Shown here: positions 9,505-20,558 of the stretch, one piece after another
Numbering within the stretch: position 1 is the first letter of the stretch
Layout of the letters: the number at the start of each line of letters is the position of its first letter
From: Pseudomonas gregormendelii
GTDB taxonomy: Bacteria > Pseudomonadota > Gammaproteobacteria > Pseudomonadales > Pseudomonadaceae
DNA: 64,000 nucleotides
Direction of reading: 5' to 3'
Assembly: GCF_017114825.1 (NCBI RefSeq)
Contig: NZ_JADEVO010000002.1
Span: 62,001-126,000, forward strand
The notes under the pieces: model-generated
Seen by the model: only the letters and a program-made list of their open reading frames with translations
Database searches by the model: none
Told to the model about the DNA's origin: nothing
Program-made: the position numbers and the translations under genes

Positions 9505-10284
9505 ATGCGGATCATCAGTGTGAACGTCAATGGTATTCAGGCTGCAGTGGAGCGAGGGTTGCTCAGTTGGCTGCAAGCACAGAATGCCGACGTCATCTGC
9601 CTGCAGGACACCCGCGCCTCCGCCTTTGAACTGGACGATCCAGCCTTCCAACTGGATGGCTACTTCCTTTATGCCTGCGAAGCCGAAGTTCCCGCCCAGG
9701 GTGGCGTGGCTTTGTATTCGCGGTTGCAGCCGAAGGCAGTCATCAGCGGTCTCGGTTTCGAGACAGCCGACCGCTACGGGCGCTACCTGCAAGCCGATTT
9801 CGACAAGGTCAGCATCGCGACCTTGCTGCTCCCTTCGGGGCAGAACGGCGATGAAGACTTGAACCAGAAGTTCAAGCTAATGGACGATTTCGCCCGTTAT
9901 CTGGATAAACAGCGGCGCAAACGTCGCGAGTACATTTATTGTGGCTCGCTGTACGTGGCGCAACAAAAGCTGGATATCAAGAACTGGCGCGACAGCCAGC
10001 AATCCCCGGGTTTCCTGGCGCCTGAGCGTGCCTGGATGGACGAGATTGTCGGTAACATGGGTTATGTCGACGCCCTGCGCGAAGTCAGCCGCGAAGGCGA
10101 CCAGTACAGCTGGTGGCCGGACAACGAACAAGCTGAAATGCTCAACCTCGGCTGGCGTTTCGACTACCAACTGCTGACCCCGGGCCTACGCCGCTTCGTA
10201 CGCAGCGCACGCCTGCCGCGTCAGCCACGGTTCTCGCAGCACGCACCGCTGATCGTGGACTACGACTGGACGCTGACTATCTAG
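9505..10284 (+). CDS. crc: Catabolite repression control protein
   Basis: This 259-residue protein starts MRIISVNVNGIQAAVERGLL; the in-frame codon 36 bp upstream is not used by relatives. It has the exonuclease III/AP-endonuclease fold (VNVNGIQ at the N-terminus, LQDTRA in place of a canonical LQET, C-terminal HAPLIVDYDWTL) but Crc proteins lack nuclease activity. In pseudomonads Crc acts with Hfq to block translation of catabolic mRNAs bearing AANAANAA motifs when preferred carbon is present; CrcZ-type RNAs relieve this. Such an RNA gene was not seen here. Length (259) matches known Crc exactly. Confidence 0.97.
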   Translation: MRIISVNVNGIQAAVERGLLSWLQAQNADVICLQDTRASAFELDDPAFQLDGYFLYACEAEVPAQGGVALYSRLQPKAVISGLGFETADRYGRYLQADFDKVSIATLLLPSGQNGDEDLNQKFKLMDDFARYLDKQRRKRREYIYCGSLYVAQQKLDIKNWRDSQQSPGFLAPERAWMDEIVGNMGYVDALREVSREGDQYSWWPDNEQAEMLNLGWRFDYQLLTPGLRRFVRSARLPRQPRFSQHAPLIVDYDWTLTI

Positions 10285-10300
10285 GCGTCGTTTCGCAGAC

Positions 10301-10334
10301 ACAAAAAAGCCGACAGCGATGTCGGCTTTTTTGT
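10301..10334 (+). terminator. Bidirectional terminator after crc
   Basis: AAAAAAGCCGACA-GCGA-TGTCGGCTTTTTT: a 7-bp GC-rich stem extended by A/T runs on both sides. It serves crc and the convergent gene at 10371. Confidence 0.93.
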
Positions 10335-10370
10335 GCGCAATGATTTTCAATGTGGGAGCTGTGTTGATCG

Positions 10371-10739
10371 TTATTTGATCAAGCGCCAGGTAAACGGATA
10401 CCGGTAAGGCAGCCCTTCATTGGCTTTGACGCCAGCAATGATCGTCAGCACCAAGGCACCGATTGCCACCAGCCCCAACAGGAAGAACCCGACAATCACC
10501 ACCATCAACAGGAAACAGATAGCCGATGCAATGGCGACGGTGATCTGGAAGTTCAGCGCCTCCTTGCCCTGCGCATCGACGAACGGGTCCATTTCACGCT
10601 TCATCTGCCAAAGAATCAGCGGGCCGATGAGCGTGCCAAATGGAATCCATATCCCCAGCAGGGCGGACAGGTGACAAAACATCGCCCATTGCCGAACTTC
10701 CTTGCTCGGGACGGGAAGCAGCTGTTGTTCGTCACTCAT
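10371..10739 (-). CDS. DUF4870 small membrane protein
   Basis: This 122-residue protein has the DUF4870 pattern: an N-terminal RQWAMFCHLSALLG segment, a GPLILWQMKREMDPFVDAQG loop (about 38-58), and a final GVKANEGLPYRYP motif. Three hydrophobic stretches (about 20-42, 64-84, 86-104) predict an integral membrane protein of the inner membrane. Function of the family is unknown. It lies 29 bp downstream of rph on the same strand and may be read with it; the same neighbour pair occurs in P. aeruginosa. Confidence 0.85.
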   Translation of the reverse strand: MSDEQQLLPVPSKEVRQWAMFCHLSALLGIWIPFGTLIGPLILWQMKREMDPFVDAQGKEALNFQITVAIASAICFLLMVVIVGFFLLGLVAIGALVLTIIAGVKANEGLPYRYPFTWRLIK

Positions 10740-10768
10740 GACGTCCTCCTTGCTGGGAACGGGTCCGA

Positions 10769-11491
10769 TCAGTCGGCCAGTGCAGCTTTCTGCAGTTCGA
10801 AAATTTCGGTCATGCCTTTCTTCGCCAGTTCCAGCATAGCGTTCAACTCTTCTGGCTGGAATGGCGCGCCTTCAGCAGTGCCCTGCACCTCGATGAAGCC
10901 ACCGGTGCTGGTCATTACCACGTTCAGGTCGGTCTCGGCAGCCGAGTCTTCCAGGTAGTCGAGGTCGAGCACAGGCTCGCCCTGGTACATGCCAACCGAA
11001 ACGGCAGCGATCATCTGCTTGAGCGGGTCGCCACCCTTGAGGCCGCCGCGTTTCTTGATGACTTTCAGGGCATCGACCAGCGCGACCATAGCGCCGGTGA
11101 TGGAGGCGGTGCGAGTGCCACCGTCGGCCTGGATGACGTCGCAATCGACGTACAGGGTCACGTCGCCCAGCTTGGACATGTCCAGCGAAGCGCGCAGCGA
11201 GCGACCGATCAGACGCTGGATCTCCAGGGTGCGACCGCCTTGTTTGCCGCGGCTCGCTTCACGCTGGTTACGTTCGCCAGTGGCCCGTGGCAGCATGCCG
11301 TATTCGGCGGTCAGCCAGCCTTGGCCCTGACCCTTGAGGAAGCGCGGCACGCCGTTTTCGACGCTGACCGTGCAGATGACCTTGGTATCACCAAACTCGA
11401 CCAGCACAGAACCCTCGGCGTGTTTGGTGTAGTTGCGGGTAATGCGGATCGAGCGGAGCTGATCGGCAGCGCGACCACTTGGACGTTTCAT
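10769..11491 (-). CDS. rph: Ribonuclease PH
   Basis: This 240-residue phosphate-dependent 3'-5' exoribonuclease trims tRNA precursors and takes part in rRNA decay. The start [20 protein letters not shown] at 11491 was preferred over a codon 39 bp upstream. Visible family motifs are [12 protein letters not shown] (about 34-45), [14 protein letters not shown] (about 63-76), the phosphate-site arginines in [15 protein letters not shown] (about 86-100), and [18 protein letters not shown] (about 116-133). Length is normal. It is divergent from yicC, a widespread arrangement. Confidence 0.97.
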   Translation of the reverse strand: MKRPSGRAADQLRSIRITRNYTKHAEGSVLVEFGDTKVICTVSVENGVPRFLKGQGQGWLTAEYGMLPRATGERNQREASRGKQGGRTLEIQRLIGRSLRASLDMSKLGDVTLYVDCDVIQADGGTRTASITGAMVALVDALKVIKKRGGLKGGDPLKQMIAAVSVGMYQGEPVLDLDYLEDSAAETDLNVVMTSTGGFIEVQGTAEGAPFQPEELNAMLELAKKGMTEIFELQKAALAD

Positions 11492-11762
11492 AGGGAATAC
11501 CTGTACTGGGGACGGAAAACTGCCGAGCATTATAGAGCCGTGCGCCGGGCGTGGGCACTTCTAAAAAATCCGCCCGACGATTGAGGCACTGACTCAAGCT
11601 TAGAACAGTGCTTTACCGACGGCCTGCAGCTCTTTGTCACGCGGTGTGTTTGGGCGCATACGCCCCACTGCGCTACAATCCTGCGCCTTTGCTGCCTGTC
11701 GGCTTAAATTCATAGATAGCGGGTCCTGGGTAACGCTGGGATCTGCATTGCGAGGTACCTCC

Positions 11763-13260
<1,498 letters not shown>

Positions 13261-13427
13261 ACAGCTCTTCCCAAAACCGCTGCGGGGGCTTTACATTGGC
13301 ACTTGCAGCGCGTTGAAGAGCTTGGTCAAAAAATCAGCGCTTCCCTAAACGCTGGTGATTTTTTAAACTGTTGAGTCCGCTCGCCCAACCGGGCAGCGCG
13401 CATATTGCATTCGCTCCGAGGAATACC

Positions 13428-13691
13428 ATGGCCCGCGTAACCGTTGAAGACTGCCTGAACCACGTGGAAAACCGCTTTGAGCTGGTCATGCTGTCCACCA
13501 AGCGTGCCCGTCAACTGGCCACCGGCGGCAAAGAGCCTCTGGTCCAGTGGGAAAACGACAAGCCTACCGTTGTAGCCCTGCGTGAAATCGCGGAAGGCCT
13601 GATGAGCTACGAGTTCATTGCCAACGCTGAAATCGTCGAAGACGAACCGCTGTTCGCAGCGTTCGAGGACGAGTCCAACGAGGCCGTCTAA
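13428..13691 (+). CDS. rpoZ: RNA polymerase omega subunit
   Basis: This 87-residue protein starts [20 protein letters not shown] at 13428, 57 bp inside a longer open frame whose extra residues are not family-like. It includes [12 protein letters not shown] (about 24-35) and the helix [13 protein letters not shown], matching omega in length and sequence. Omega helps fold the beta-prime subunit and forms part of one (p)ppGpp site on RNA polymerase. It lies between gmk and spoT with a separate 167-bp upstream gap that can carry its own promoter. Confidence 0.97.
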   Translation: MARVTVEDCLNHVENRFELVMLSTKRARQLATGGKEPLVQWENDKPTVVALREIAEGLMSYEFIANAEIVEDEPLFAAFEDESNEAV

Positions 13692-13748
13692 GCCTATGCC
13701 TGGTCGACGTAGCACGGCGCAGGGTCACAGCGAACGGCAGGAGTCATC

Positions 13749-15854
13749 ATGCCGAGCATAGACGCCCTCGCCGATCGCTTATCGACCTATCTCGGCAAGG
13801 ACCAGGTCAACCTGGTCCGCCGAGCGTATTTTTACGCCGAACAAGCCCACGACGGCCAACGCCGACGCAGTGGCGAGGCGTACGTCACGCACCCCCTCGC
13901 GGTGGCGAATATTCTTGCCGACATGCATATGGACCATCAGAGCCTGATGGCGGCCATGCTGCATGACGTGATCGAAGACACCGGTATTGCCAAGGAAGCG
14001 CTGCAAGCGCAGTTCGGCGAAACCGTGGCCGAACTGGTCGATGGGGTCAGCAAACTGACCCAGATGAACTTCGAGACCAAAGCTGAAGCCCAGGCGGAAA
14101 ACTTCCAGAAGATGGCCATGGCCATGGCTCGGGACATCCGCGTCATCCTGGTCAAGCTGGCCGACCGCCTGCACAACATGCGCACGCTGGAAGTGCTGTC
14201 CGGGGAAAAACGCCGGCGCATCGCCAAGGAAACCCTGGAAATCTATGCACCCATTGCCAATCGGCTGGGCATGCACGCCATCCGCATAGAATTCGAAGAC
14301 CTCGGCTTCAAGGCCATGCACCCGATGCGTTCTGCGCGGATCTACCAGGCGGTCAAGCGCGCCCGGGGCAATCGCAAGGAAATCGTCAACAAGATCGAAG
14401 AGTCGCTGAGCCATTGCCTGGCGATCGACGAGATTCAGGGCGAAGTCAGCGGCCGCCAGAAACACCTTTATGGCATCTACAAGAAAATGCGCGGCAAGCG
14501 TCGGGCCTTCAACGAGATCATGGACGTGTATGCGTTCCGGATCATCGTCGACAAGGTGGATACCTGCTACCGCGTGCTGGGGGCTGTTCATAATTTGTAC
14601 AAACCGCTGCCTGGACGCTTCAAGGACTACATCGCGATTCCCAAGGCCAACGGTTATCAGTCGCTGCACACGACGCTGTTCGGCATGCATGGCGTACCAA
14701 TCGAGATCCAGATCCGCACCCGCGAAATGGAAGAGATGGCCAACAACGGCATCGCTGCCCATTGGCTGTACAAATCCAGCGGCGACGAGCAGCCAAAAGG
14801 CACTCACGCCCGCGCGCGGCAGTGGGTCAAGGGCGTGCTGGAGATGCAGCAACGCGCCGGCAACTCGCTGGAATTCATCGAGAGCGTGAAGATCGACCTG
14901 TTCCCGGACGAGGTCTACGTGTTCACGCCCAAAGGCCGGATCATGGAGTTGCCCAAAGGCTCCACGGCGGTCGACTTCGCCTACGCGGTGCACACCGACG
15001 TGGGTAACAGCTGCATTGCCTGCCGGATCAATCGTCGTCTCGCACCGCTGTCCGAACCGCTGCAAAGCGGCTCCACGGTCGAGATCGTCAGTGCTCCCGG
15101 CGCTCGGCCGAATCCGGCGTGGCTCAATTTCGTGGTCACCGGCAAGGCGCGAACGCACATCCGCCATGCGCTGAAACTGCAACGCCGCTCCGAATCCATC
15201 AGCCTGGGCGAACGCCTGCTGAACAAGGTACTCAACGGCTTCGACAGCTCGCTGGAAAAAGTCCCGGCCGAACGGGTCAAGGCGATGCTCACCGAGTACC
15301 GTCTCGAACTGATCGAAGACCTGCTCGAAGACATCGGCCTGGGCAATCGCATGGCTTACGTAGTCGCCCGACGCCTGCTAGGCGAAGGCGAGCAATTGCC
15401 AAGCCCGGAAGGCCCGCTGGCGATTCGCGGCACCGAAGGCCTGGTACTCAGCTATGCCAAGTGCTGCACGCCGATCCCGGGCGACCCGATTGTCGGTCAC
15501 CTTTCGGCGGGCAAAGGCATGGTCGTGCACCTGGACAACTGCCGCAACATCAGCGAAATCCGCCATAACCCGGAAAAATGCATCCAGCTTTCGTGGGCCA
15601 AGGATGTCACCGGGGAATTCAACGTCGAGCTGCGCGTCGAGCTGGAACACCAGCGCGGCCTGATCGCGCTGCTGGCCAGCAGCGTCAACGCGGCCGACGG
15701 CAATATCGAGAAAATCAGCATGGACGAACGCGATGGTCGCATCAGCGTGGTCCAACTGGTGGTCAGCGTGCACGACCGCGTGCACCTGGCCCGTGTGATC
15801 AAGAAACTGCGCGCACTGACCGGGGTGATTCGCATCACCCGCATGCGCGCCTAA
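13749..15854 (+). CDS. spoT: Bifunctional (p)ppGpp synthetase/hydrolase
   Basis: This 701-residue enzyme has the full SpoT layout. The HD hydrolase domain (about 25-200) has His48, HD at 72-73 in LHDVIEDT, and the ADRLHN metal motif at 138-143. The synthetase domain (about 230-350) has the [19 protein letters not shown]-loop region and [14 protein letters not shown]. The TGS domain (about 385-445) has [27 protein letters not shown], split as [12 protein letters not shown] and [11 protein letters not shown]. The ACT domain at the C-terminus (about 625-701) follows [13 protein letters not shown]. It controls the stringent response to nutrient stress. Neighbours rpoZ and ridA are the usual ones. 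Confidence 0.97.
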   Translation: MPSIDALADRLSTYLGKDQVNLVRRAYFYAEQAHDGQRRRSGEAYVTHPLAVANILADMHMDHQSLMAAMLHDVIEDTGIAKEALQAQFGETVAELVDGVSKLTQMNFETKAEAQAENFQKMAMAMARDIRVILVKLADRLHNMRTLEVLSGEKRRRIAKETLEIYAPIANRLGMHAIRIEFEDLGFKAMHPMRSARIYQAVKRARGNRKEIVNKIEESLSHCLAIDEIQGEVSGRQKHLYGIYKKMRGKRRAFNEIMDVYAFRIIVDKVDTCYRVLGAVHNLYKPLPGRFKDYIAIPKANGYQSLHTTLFGMHGVPIEIQIRTREMEEMANNGIAAHWLYKSSGDEQPKGTHARARQWVKGVLEMQQRAGNSLEFIESVKIDLFPDEVYVFTPKGRIMELPKGSTAVDFAYAVHTDVGNSCIACRINRRLAPLSEPLQSGSTVEIVSAPGARPNPAWLNFVVTGKARTHIRHALKLQRRSESISLGERLLNKVLNGFDSSLEKVPAERVKAMLTEYRLELIEDLLEDIGLGNRMAYVVARRLLGEGEQLPSPEGPLAIRGTEGLVLSYAKCCTPIPGDPIVGHLSAGKGMVVHLDNCRNISEIRHNPEKCIQLSWAKDVTGEFNVELRVELEHQRGLIALLASSVNAADGNIEKISMDERDGRISVVQLVVSVHDRVHLARVIKKLRALTGVIRITRMRA

Positions 15855-15879
15855 GCCCACCTATTACAAGGAGTCATTC

Positions 15880-16260
15880 ATGACCAAGACTGTTATCACC
15901 AGCGACAAGGCCCCGGCTGCCATCGGCACATACTCCCAGGCGATCAAGGCTGGCAACACCGTCTACATGTCGGGTCAAATTCCGCTGGACCCAAAGACCA
16001 TGGAACTGGTTGAAGGCTTCGAAGCCCAGACCATCCAGGTATTCGAGAACCTGAAGTCTGTCGCTGAAGCAGCGGGCGGTTCGTTCAAGGACATCGTCAA
16101 GCTGAACATCTTCCTGACCGACCTGAGCCACTTTGCCAAGGTCAACGAGATCATGGTCAAGTACTTCGAGCAGCCTTACCCTGCCCGCGCCGCCATTGGC
16201 GTGGCCGCCCTGCCAAAGGGTTCGCAGGTTGAAATGGATGCCATTCTGGTCATCGAGTAA
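15880..16260 (+). CDS. ridA: RidA-family enamine/imine deaminase
   Basis: This 126-residue member of the YjgF/YER057c/UK114 family trimerises and hydrolyses reactive enamines such as 2-aminoacrylate made by PLP enzymes. Conserved parts are the N-terminal [12 protein letters not shown] segment, MSGQIPLDP (about 29-37), and the active-site region [20 protein letters not shown] with the catalytic arginine near residue 105. An AAGGAG ribosome site precedes the ATG, 25 bp after spoT, so both may share a transcript. Confidence 0.96.
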   Translation: MTKTVITSDKAPAAIGTYSQAIKAGNTVYMSGQIPLDPKTMELVEGFEAQTIQVFENLKSVAEAAGGSFKDIVKLNIFLTDLSHFAKVNEIMVKYFEQPYPARAAIGVAALPKGSQVEMDAILVIE

Positions 16261-16330
16261 TGCATCTGGCGCAGCCTCCCAAGGCTGCGCCGCTGATGTC
16301 GTAAAGATAGCGTTCTGAAAGGATTCCACC

Positions 16331-17071
16331 ATGCGCCATGCGCTAGCCCTCTCGCTGGTCGCCCTGTTCCTGGGCGGATGTGCCAGCAACCCTGCCGATC
16401 GTGACATCAGCGGCACCTGGATCAATCAGGTGGCCATCGATGCAGCCGCCAAAGGCAGCCCATTACGTGAAGCGCTCCAGGCTTATGGCCCGAATCTGGA
16501 ATGGGACGTTAACACCAGGGCCGCACAGGCTCGCTACACCAACGGTTTTGAGAACGTCGACGGCAAGTTGCTCGGCGAAGAGTCCGGCGCCTGGAAAGTC
16601 GATTTTTATGGCAGCTCTGCCAGCGAGCTCAAGCGTGACGGCAAGCAACTGAGCCAGGCCGCCAGCGACAATGAACCCGAGCAGGTCTTTGACCGCGCGG
16701 TGATCCCCGTGCCGGAAGGCGCACCGCTGGGCGCCAGTTTCGAGCGAGCGCTGTATACCGCCTACATGGGTGGCAGCTGGCAAGTCGTCAGTGGCCCAGG
16801 GGAAGGCAATACCGTGCAGTTCCAGGCCGATGGCCAAGTGGCCGGCCTGCCCGGCGCTGATCGCTACGCCCTTTGCCTGGCGGGTGATTGCGCGTCGATG
16901 AGCGGCGGCAACGACAACATGTGGCTGCAACAGAATGGCCAGGGCAACACCTGGATTTTTGCGCGCAAGGGCAAGGAAATGGAGATTTTCCAGGCCACCA
17001 ACACTGCCAGGGAAGACGAGATGCCCCAGTTCACACCGGGCGAGCGCAAGTGGTTGCTCGAAAAGCAGTAA
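16331..17071 (+). CDS. Predicted lipoprotein of unknown function
   Basis: This 246-residue protein has a type II signal peptide with lipobox LGGC at 14-17 (Cys17 the lipidation site), so it should be membrane-anchored after processing. The Asn/Pro/Ala residues after the cysteine lack the Asp+2 inner-membrane retention signal, so the outer membrane is the likely place. The rest is soluble, with SGTWINQ (about 27-33) and a second GSWQVVSG segment (about 150), suggesting two similar beta-rich halves. No named family was recognised. The same gene occurs next to ridA in other pseudomonads, so it is a conserved Pseudomonas protein rather than an accident. Confidence 0.8.
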   Translation: MRHALALSLVALFLGGCASNPADRDISGTWINQVAIDAAAKGSPLREALQAYGPNLEWDVNTRAAQARYTNGFENVDGKLLGEESGAWKVDFYGSSASELKRDGKQLSQAASDNEPEQVFDRAVIPVPEGAPLGASFERALYTAYMGGSWQVVSGPGEGNTVQFQADGQVAGLPGADRYALCLAGDCASMSGGNDNMWLQQNGQGNTWIFARKGKEMEIFQATNTAREDEMPQFTPGERKWLLEKQ

Positions 17072-17083
17072 CACCGCGAAACC

Positions 17084-17175
17084 TTGCAGGAGCCGGCTTG
17101 CTGGCGATAGCGTCCGTCCAGCCAATGAACCCATTGCCTGATCCAGCGCATTCGCCAGCAAGCCAGCTCCCACAA
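17084..17175. repeat. REP doublet
   Basis: CAGGAGCCGGCTTGCTGGCG (17087-17106) and CGCCAGCAAGCCAGCTCCCA (17153-17172) form inverted arms between two convergent genes. Subfamily GGAGC(T/C)GGCTTGC. Confidence 0.8.
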
Positions 17176-17177
17176 AG

Positions 17178-18035
17178 TCAGCAGCGACCCTCAAGAATCG
17201 CCGCATACCCCTCACGATAACTCGGGTACTTCGGCTCCCAGCCCAGAGCTTTCGCTCGCGCATTACTGCACCGCTTGCTCCCCGCCCGACGCACGCTCGC
17301 ATCGTCGGCCCATTCGGTCACACCCAGATACTCGCGCAACCAGCCCACCACCTCGGCAAGCGGCGCCGGTGAGTCATCGACACCGATATAGATATCATCG
17401 AGCCCCACACCCTGCTGATCCTGTTCCAGCAGAAACGCCAGCAACCCCGCCGCATCGTCGGCGTGGATCCGGTTGCCATACAACGGCGGGTCAATCGCTA
17501 CGCGATAGCCGCGACGAACCTGAGTCAGCAGCCACTCACGGCCCGGACCATAAATACCGGTCAGGCGCACGACACTCGCGGGAATGCCGCTCTGGAGCGC
17601 TACTTGCTCCGCCTCCAGCATCAGCCGGCCGGAATAACCGCCAGCCACGGTGGGTGACGTTTCGTCGACCCAGTCCCCGTCCTGCTGGCCATAAACACTG
17701 CTGCTGGAAACGAACAGCAGTCGATCAGGCACCTGCCCATAGTCGTCCAGCCAGCTCAGCACATTCTGCAAACCCTGCACGTAAGCAGCGCGGTAGCCCG
17801 CCTCATCGTGATCGGTGGCCGCGGCGCAATACACCAGGTAATCCACCGCACCGATCGGCCAGGTCGCCGGGCAGTCTTCGTTAAACAAGTCACCGGCCAC
17901 GCCAATCACGCCCTCAGGCAAACGCGAAACATCCCGGCGCAGACCATGAACTTCCCAGCCGCGAGCCAGCAATTGCGTGGCCAGGCGGCTACCTACATCG
18001 CCGCAACCGGCAATCAAAACAGAAGGCGCGGACAT
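17178..18035 (-). CDS. NAD-dependent epimerase/dehydratase family protein (YeeZ-like)
   Basis: This 285-residue extended short-chain dehydrogenase begins with the Rossmann motif IAGCGDVGSR (8-17). The loop LFVSSSSVYGQQDG (about 106-119) holds the Ser/Tyr of the atypical SDR site, and RLTGIYGPGREWLL follows (about 157-170). The pattern matches YeeZ-type sugar-nucleotide-epimerase-like proteins whose substrates are unknown. The start at 18035 gives the expected N-terminus directly ahead of the glycine motif. It is divergent from exbB across about 190 bp that carries an AT-rich promoter region. Confidence 0.85.
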   Translation of the reverse strand: MSAPSVLIAGCGDVGSRLATQLLARGWEVHGLRRDVSRLPEGVIGVAGDLFNEDCPATWPIGAVDYLVYCAAATDHDEAGYRAAYVQGLQNVLSWLDDYGQVPDRLLFVSSSSVYGQQDGDWVDETSPTVAGGYSGRLMLEAEQVALQSGIPASVVRLTGIYGPGREWLLTQVRRGYRVAIDPPLYGNRIHADDAAGLLAFLLEQDQQGVGLDDIYIGVDDSPAPLAEVVGWLREYLGVTEWADDASVRRAGSKRCSNARAKALGWEPKYPSYREGYAAILEGRC

Positions 18036-18224
18036 CAGAAAACTCCTCTGGCAAAGGCACAGACTAGCGTCGGCAAAGGACGAGCGGCTAGTAATGCAGG
18101 AAAAAAAGATACTCTATTACTTTTGTTAACAAGAATTACTTGCAATAATGCCCGCCACTTTTGTTCTCGGCCTCGCGAGGCCTGGAAGAACATTTACCCT
18201 CTTTCTCTCTCAGGTCCGGCCAGC

Positions 18225-19202
18225 ATGACACGCAATCAATCTCCCGCTTCGCCAACCAAACGACCTCGCGCCTGGAGCGCAATGGCTGCACTGTTGCTCA
18301 GCGTAATGCTGGTCCCGACTGCTGCTTACGCCGACGCCCAGGCGCCTGCAACCCCGGCAGCCGCCGAGGCACCTGCCGCCGCGCCGGCCCCCGCTGTCCC
18401 GGCCACCACACCGGTTGTCACCGACCCGGCCCAGGCAGTAGACGCCACCGCCGCAGACGCTCCGGAAGTACTTGAAGCCGACAACACCCTGGGCATGGCC
18501 CACGACCTGTCGCCATGGGGCATGTACCAGAACGCCGACATCATCGTGAAAATCGTGATGATAGGCCTGGCCATCGCGTCGATCATCACCTGGACCATCT
18601 GGATCGCCAAGGGTTTCGAGCTGATGGGCGCCAAGCGTCGTCTGCGCAGTGAAATCGCCCACCTGAAAAAGGCCACCACACTCAAGGAAGCCAGCGCCAC
18701 GGCGACCAAGCCAGGCACGCTCGCCAATGTACTGGTGCATGACGCCCTGGAAGAGATGCGCCTGTCGGTCAACAGCCGCGAAAAAGAAGGTATCAAGGAG
18801 CGCGTCGCGTTTCGCCTTGAGCGCCTGGTCGCGGCCTGCGGTCGCAACATGAGCAGCGGCACCGGCGTGCTTGCCACCATCGGTTCCACCGCGCCATTCG
18901 TCGGCCTGTTCGGCACCGTGTGGGGCATCATGAACAGCTTCATCGGCATCGCCAAAACCCAGACCACCAACCTTGCAGTAGTGGCACCCGGCATCGCTGA
19001 AGCCCTGCTGGCCACGGCATTGGGCCTGGTGGCAGCGATTCCGGCGGTGGTGATCTACAACGTCTTCGCCCGCTCCATCGCCGGTTACAAGGCACAAGTC
19101 TCGGATGCCTCGGCTGAAGTCCTGCTGCTGGTTAGCCGCGACCTCGATCACCTGCCGACCACCGAGCGCTCCGCGCAACCCCACGTGGTCAAAGTAGGGT
19201 AA
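18225..19202 (+). CDS. exbB: TonB-system energising protein ExbB
   Basis: This 325-residue inner-membrane protein has a cleavable signal-like N-terminus (about 14-36) and an Ala/Pro-rich periplasmic segment (about 37-85), an extension common in Pseudomonas ExbB and absent in the shorter enteric protein. Three transmembrane helices follow (about 107-128, 225-247, 262-285). The MotA/TolQ/ExbB signature is visible in IGSTAPFVGLFGTVWGIM and LATALGLVAAIPAVV. The start was set at 18225 (MTRNQSPASPTK); the open frame extends much further upstream but into the divergent gene. It forms a proton channel with ExbD that energises TonB for siderophore, haem and vitamin B12 receptors. It heads exbB-exbD-tonB. 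Confidence 0.95.
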   Translation: MTRNQSPASPTKRPRAWSAMAALLLSVMLVPTAAYADAQAPATPAAAEAPAAAPAPAVPATTPVVTDPAQAVDATAADAPEVLEADNTLGMAHDLSPWGMYQNADIIVKIVMIGLAIASIITWTIWIAKGFELMGAKRRLRSEIAHLKKATTLKEASATATKPGTLANVLVHDALEEMRLSVNSREKEGIKERVAFRLERLVAACGRNMSSGTGVLATIGSTAPFVGLFGTVWGIMNSFIGIAKTQTTNLAVVAPGIAEALLATALGLVAAIPAVVIYNVFARSIAGYKAQVSDASAEVLLLVSRDLDHLPTTERSAQPHVVKVG

Positions 19203-19208
19203 TCAGCC

Positions 19209-19637
19209 ATGGGCTTGCATTTGAAAGAAGGCGCAGACGACGATCTGGCCGAGAACCATGAAATCAACGTCACGCCGTTTATCGACGTGATGCTGGTGCT
19301 GCTGATCATCTTCATGGTGGCCGCTCCCCTGGCTACCGTGGACATCAAGGTCGACCTGCCAGCCTCCAGCGCAAAACCGGCACCGAGGCCGGAAAAACCG
19401 GTGTTCCTCAGCGTGAAGGCTGATCAACGCCTGTTCCTGGGCGAAGACGAAGTGAAGGCCGAAGCGCTGGGTGCCACTCTGGACGCCCGGACCAAAGGCA
19501 AAAAAGACACGACCATCTTCTTCCAGGCCGACAAGGGCGTGGACTACGGCGACCTGATGAGCGTGATGGACGCCCTGCGCGCCGCCGGTTACCTGAAGGT
19601 TGGCCTGGTGGGTCTTGAGACGGCAGCCAAAAAATGA
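19209..19637 (+). CDS. exbD: TonB-system protein ExbD
   Basis: This 142-residue ExbD/TolR family protein has one N-terminal membrane anchor (about 24-42) and a periplasmic domain. Asp26 in NVTPFIDVML is the conserved membrane-embedded aspartate (E. coli Asp25) that carries protons. It starts 6 bp after exbB, and its last codons overlap tonB by 4 bp, so the three proteins are translationally coupled. Confidence 0.96.
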   Translation: MGLHLKEGADDDLAENHEINVTPFIDVMLVLLIIFMVAAPLATVDIKVDLPASSAKPAPRPEKPVFLSVKADQRLFLGEDEVKAEALGATLDARTKGKKDTTIFFQADKGVDYGDLMSVMDALRAAGYLKVGLVGLETAAKK

Positions 19638-20383
19638 TCACGACGCGCCATAAGCTGACGCGTTACAGCGGGAGCCTGGCCGTGGTGCTGGGCGTGCACG
19701 CGCTGGCCATCGCGCTGGCACTGAACTGGACCTCGCGCCAGCCGATCCCATTGCCGCCCCAGGCAATGATGGTCGAGCTGGCGCCAGTGCCGGCCCCGCC
19801 ACCACCGGCCCCGCCGAAGGTGATAACGCCGCCACAACCACCGGCACCGGTGGAAGAACTGCCGATCCCGAAACTGGCTGAAGCGCCTAAGGCCGAGATC
19901 ACCGTACCCAAGCCGGTAAAACCCAAGCCCAAGCCGCAACCGCCAAAACCTGTGGAGAAGAAACCGGAACCGCCGAAGGAGAAGCCTTCCGAGGAAAAAC
20001 CAGCTGACGCTCAACCGACCCAGGCACCCACGGAAAAATCCGCACAACCGGCACCTGGACCATCACCGGCGCAGCAAGCGGCCAAGGCCAGCTGGCAAAA
20101 CACCCTGCTCGCTCACCTGGCCAAGTACAAAAAGTACCCGGCCAGCGCTCAGGCCAGGGGCAAGACCGGCGTTAACCGCCTGCGGTTCGTGGTAGATGCT
20201 GAAGGCAACGTGTTGTCATTCGAACTGGTGGGTGCATCCGGCAATGCCGATCTGGATCGCGCTACTCTGGAAATGATCCGCCGCGCCCAACCGCTGCCCA
20301 AGCCACCTGCGGACATGGTGAAAAACGGCCCGATTGAACTCTATGCACCTTTCGTCTACTCGCTGGAAAAGGGTCGCCGCTAA
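19634..20383 (+). CDS. tonB: TonB energy transducer
   Basis: This 249-residue protein has an uncleaved N-terminal anchor (about 14-33, with His22), a long Pro/Lys/Glu-rich spacer (about 45-150) that spans the periplasm, and a C-terminal TonB domain beginning near YPASAQARGKTGVNRLRF (about 170) that touches the TonB box of outer-membrane receptors. It overlaps exbD by ATGA. A REP doublet follows and may end the operon transcript. Iron control through Fur is expected for such operons, but no convincing Fur box was recognised by eye upstream of exbB. Confidence 0.95.
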   Translation: MITTRHKLTRYSGSLAVVLGVHALAIALALNWTSRQPIPLPPQAMMVELAPVPAPPPPAPPKVITPPQPPAPVEELPIPKLAEAPKAEITVPKPVKPKPKPQPPKPVEKKPEPPKEKPSEEKPADAQPTQAPTEKSAQPAPGPSPAQQAAKASWQNTLLAHLAKYKKYPASAQARGKTGVNRLRFVVDAEGNVLSFELVGASGNADLDRATLEMIRRAQPLPKPPADMVKNGPIELYAPFVYSLEKGRR

Positions 20384-20396
20384 GCAACCCTGAAAC

Positions 20397-20498
20397 CCTG
20401 TAGGAGCGAGCTTGCTCGCGATGGAATCGAACGATAACGCTTGAAGACTGACACGCCACAGCGGTCTCAGGTTTTTCGCGAGCAAGCTCGCTCCTACA
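20397..20498. repeat. REP doublet
   Basis: TGTAGGAGCGAGCTTGCTCG (20399-20418) and CGAGCAAGCTCGCTCCTACA (20478-20497) are perfect inverted arms about 60 bp apart, between tonB and oxyR. Confidence 0.88.
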
Positions 20499-20558
20499 TA
20501 ACGTGCGTCTATCGATTGCAGCCGGTATGCTTGGCGCGCAACTTCATGGACGCCTGCT

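Noticed and set aside
13779..15182. 467-codon minus-strand frame opposite spoT
   Set aside because: Antisense frame produced by strong third-position GC; SpoT domains fill the plus strand completely.
18100..18160. Possible Fur box before exbB
   Set aside because: The region is AT-rich with CAAGAATTACTTG, but matches to the 19-bp Fur consensus are too few by eye.
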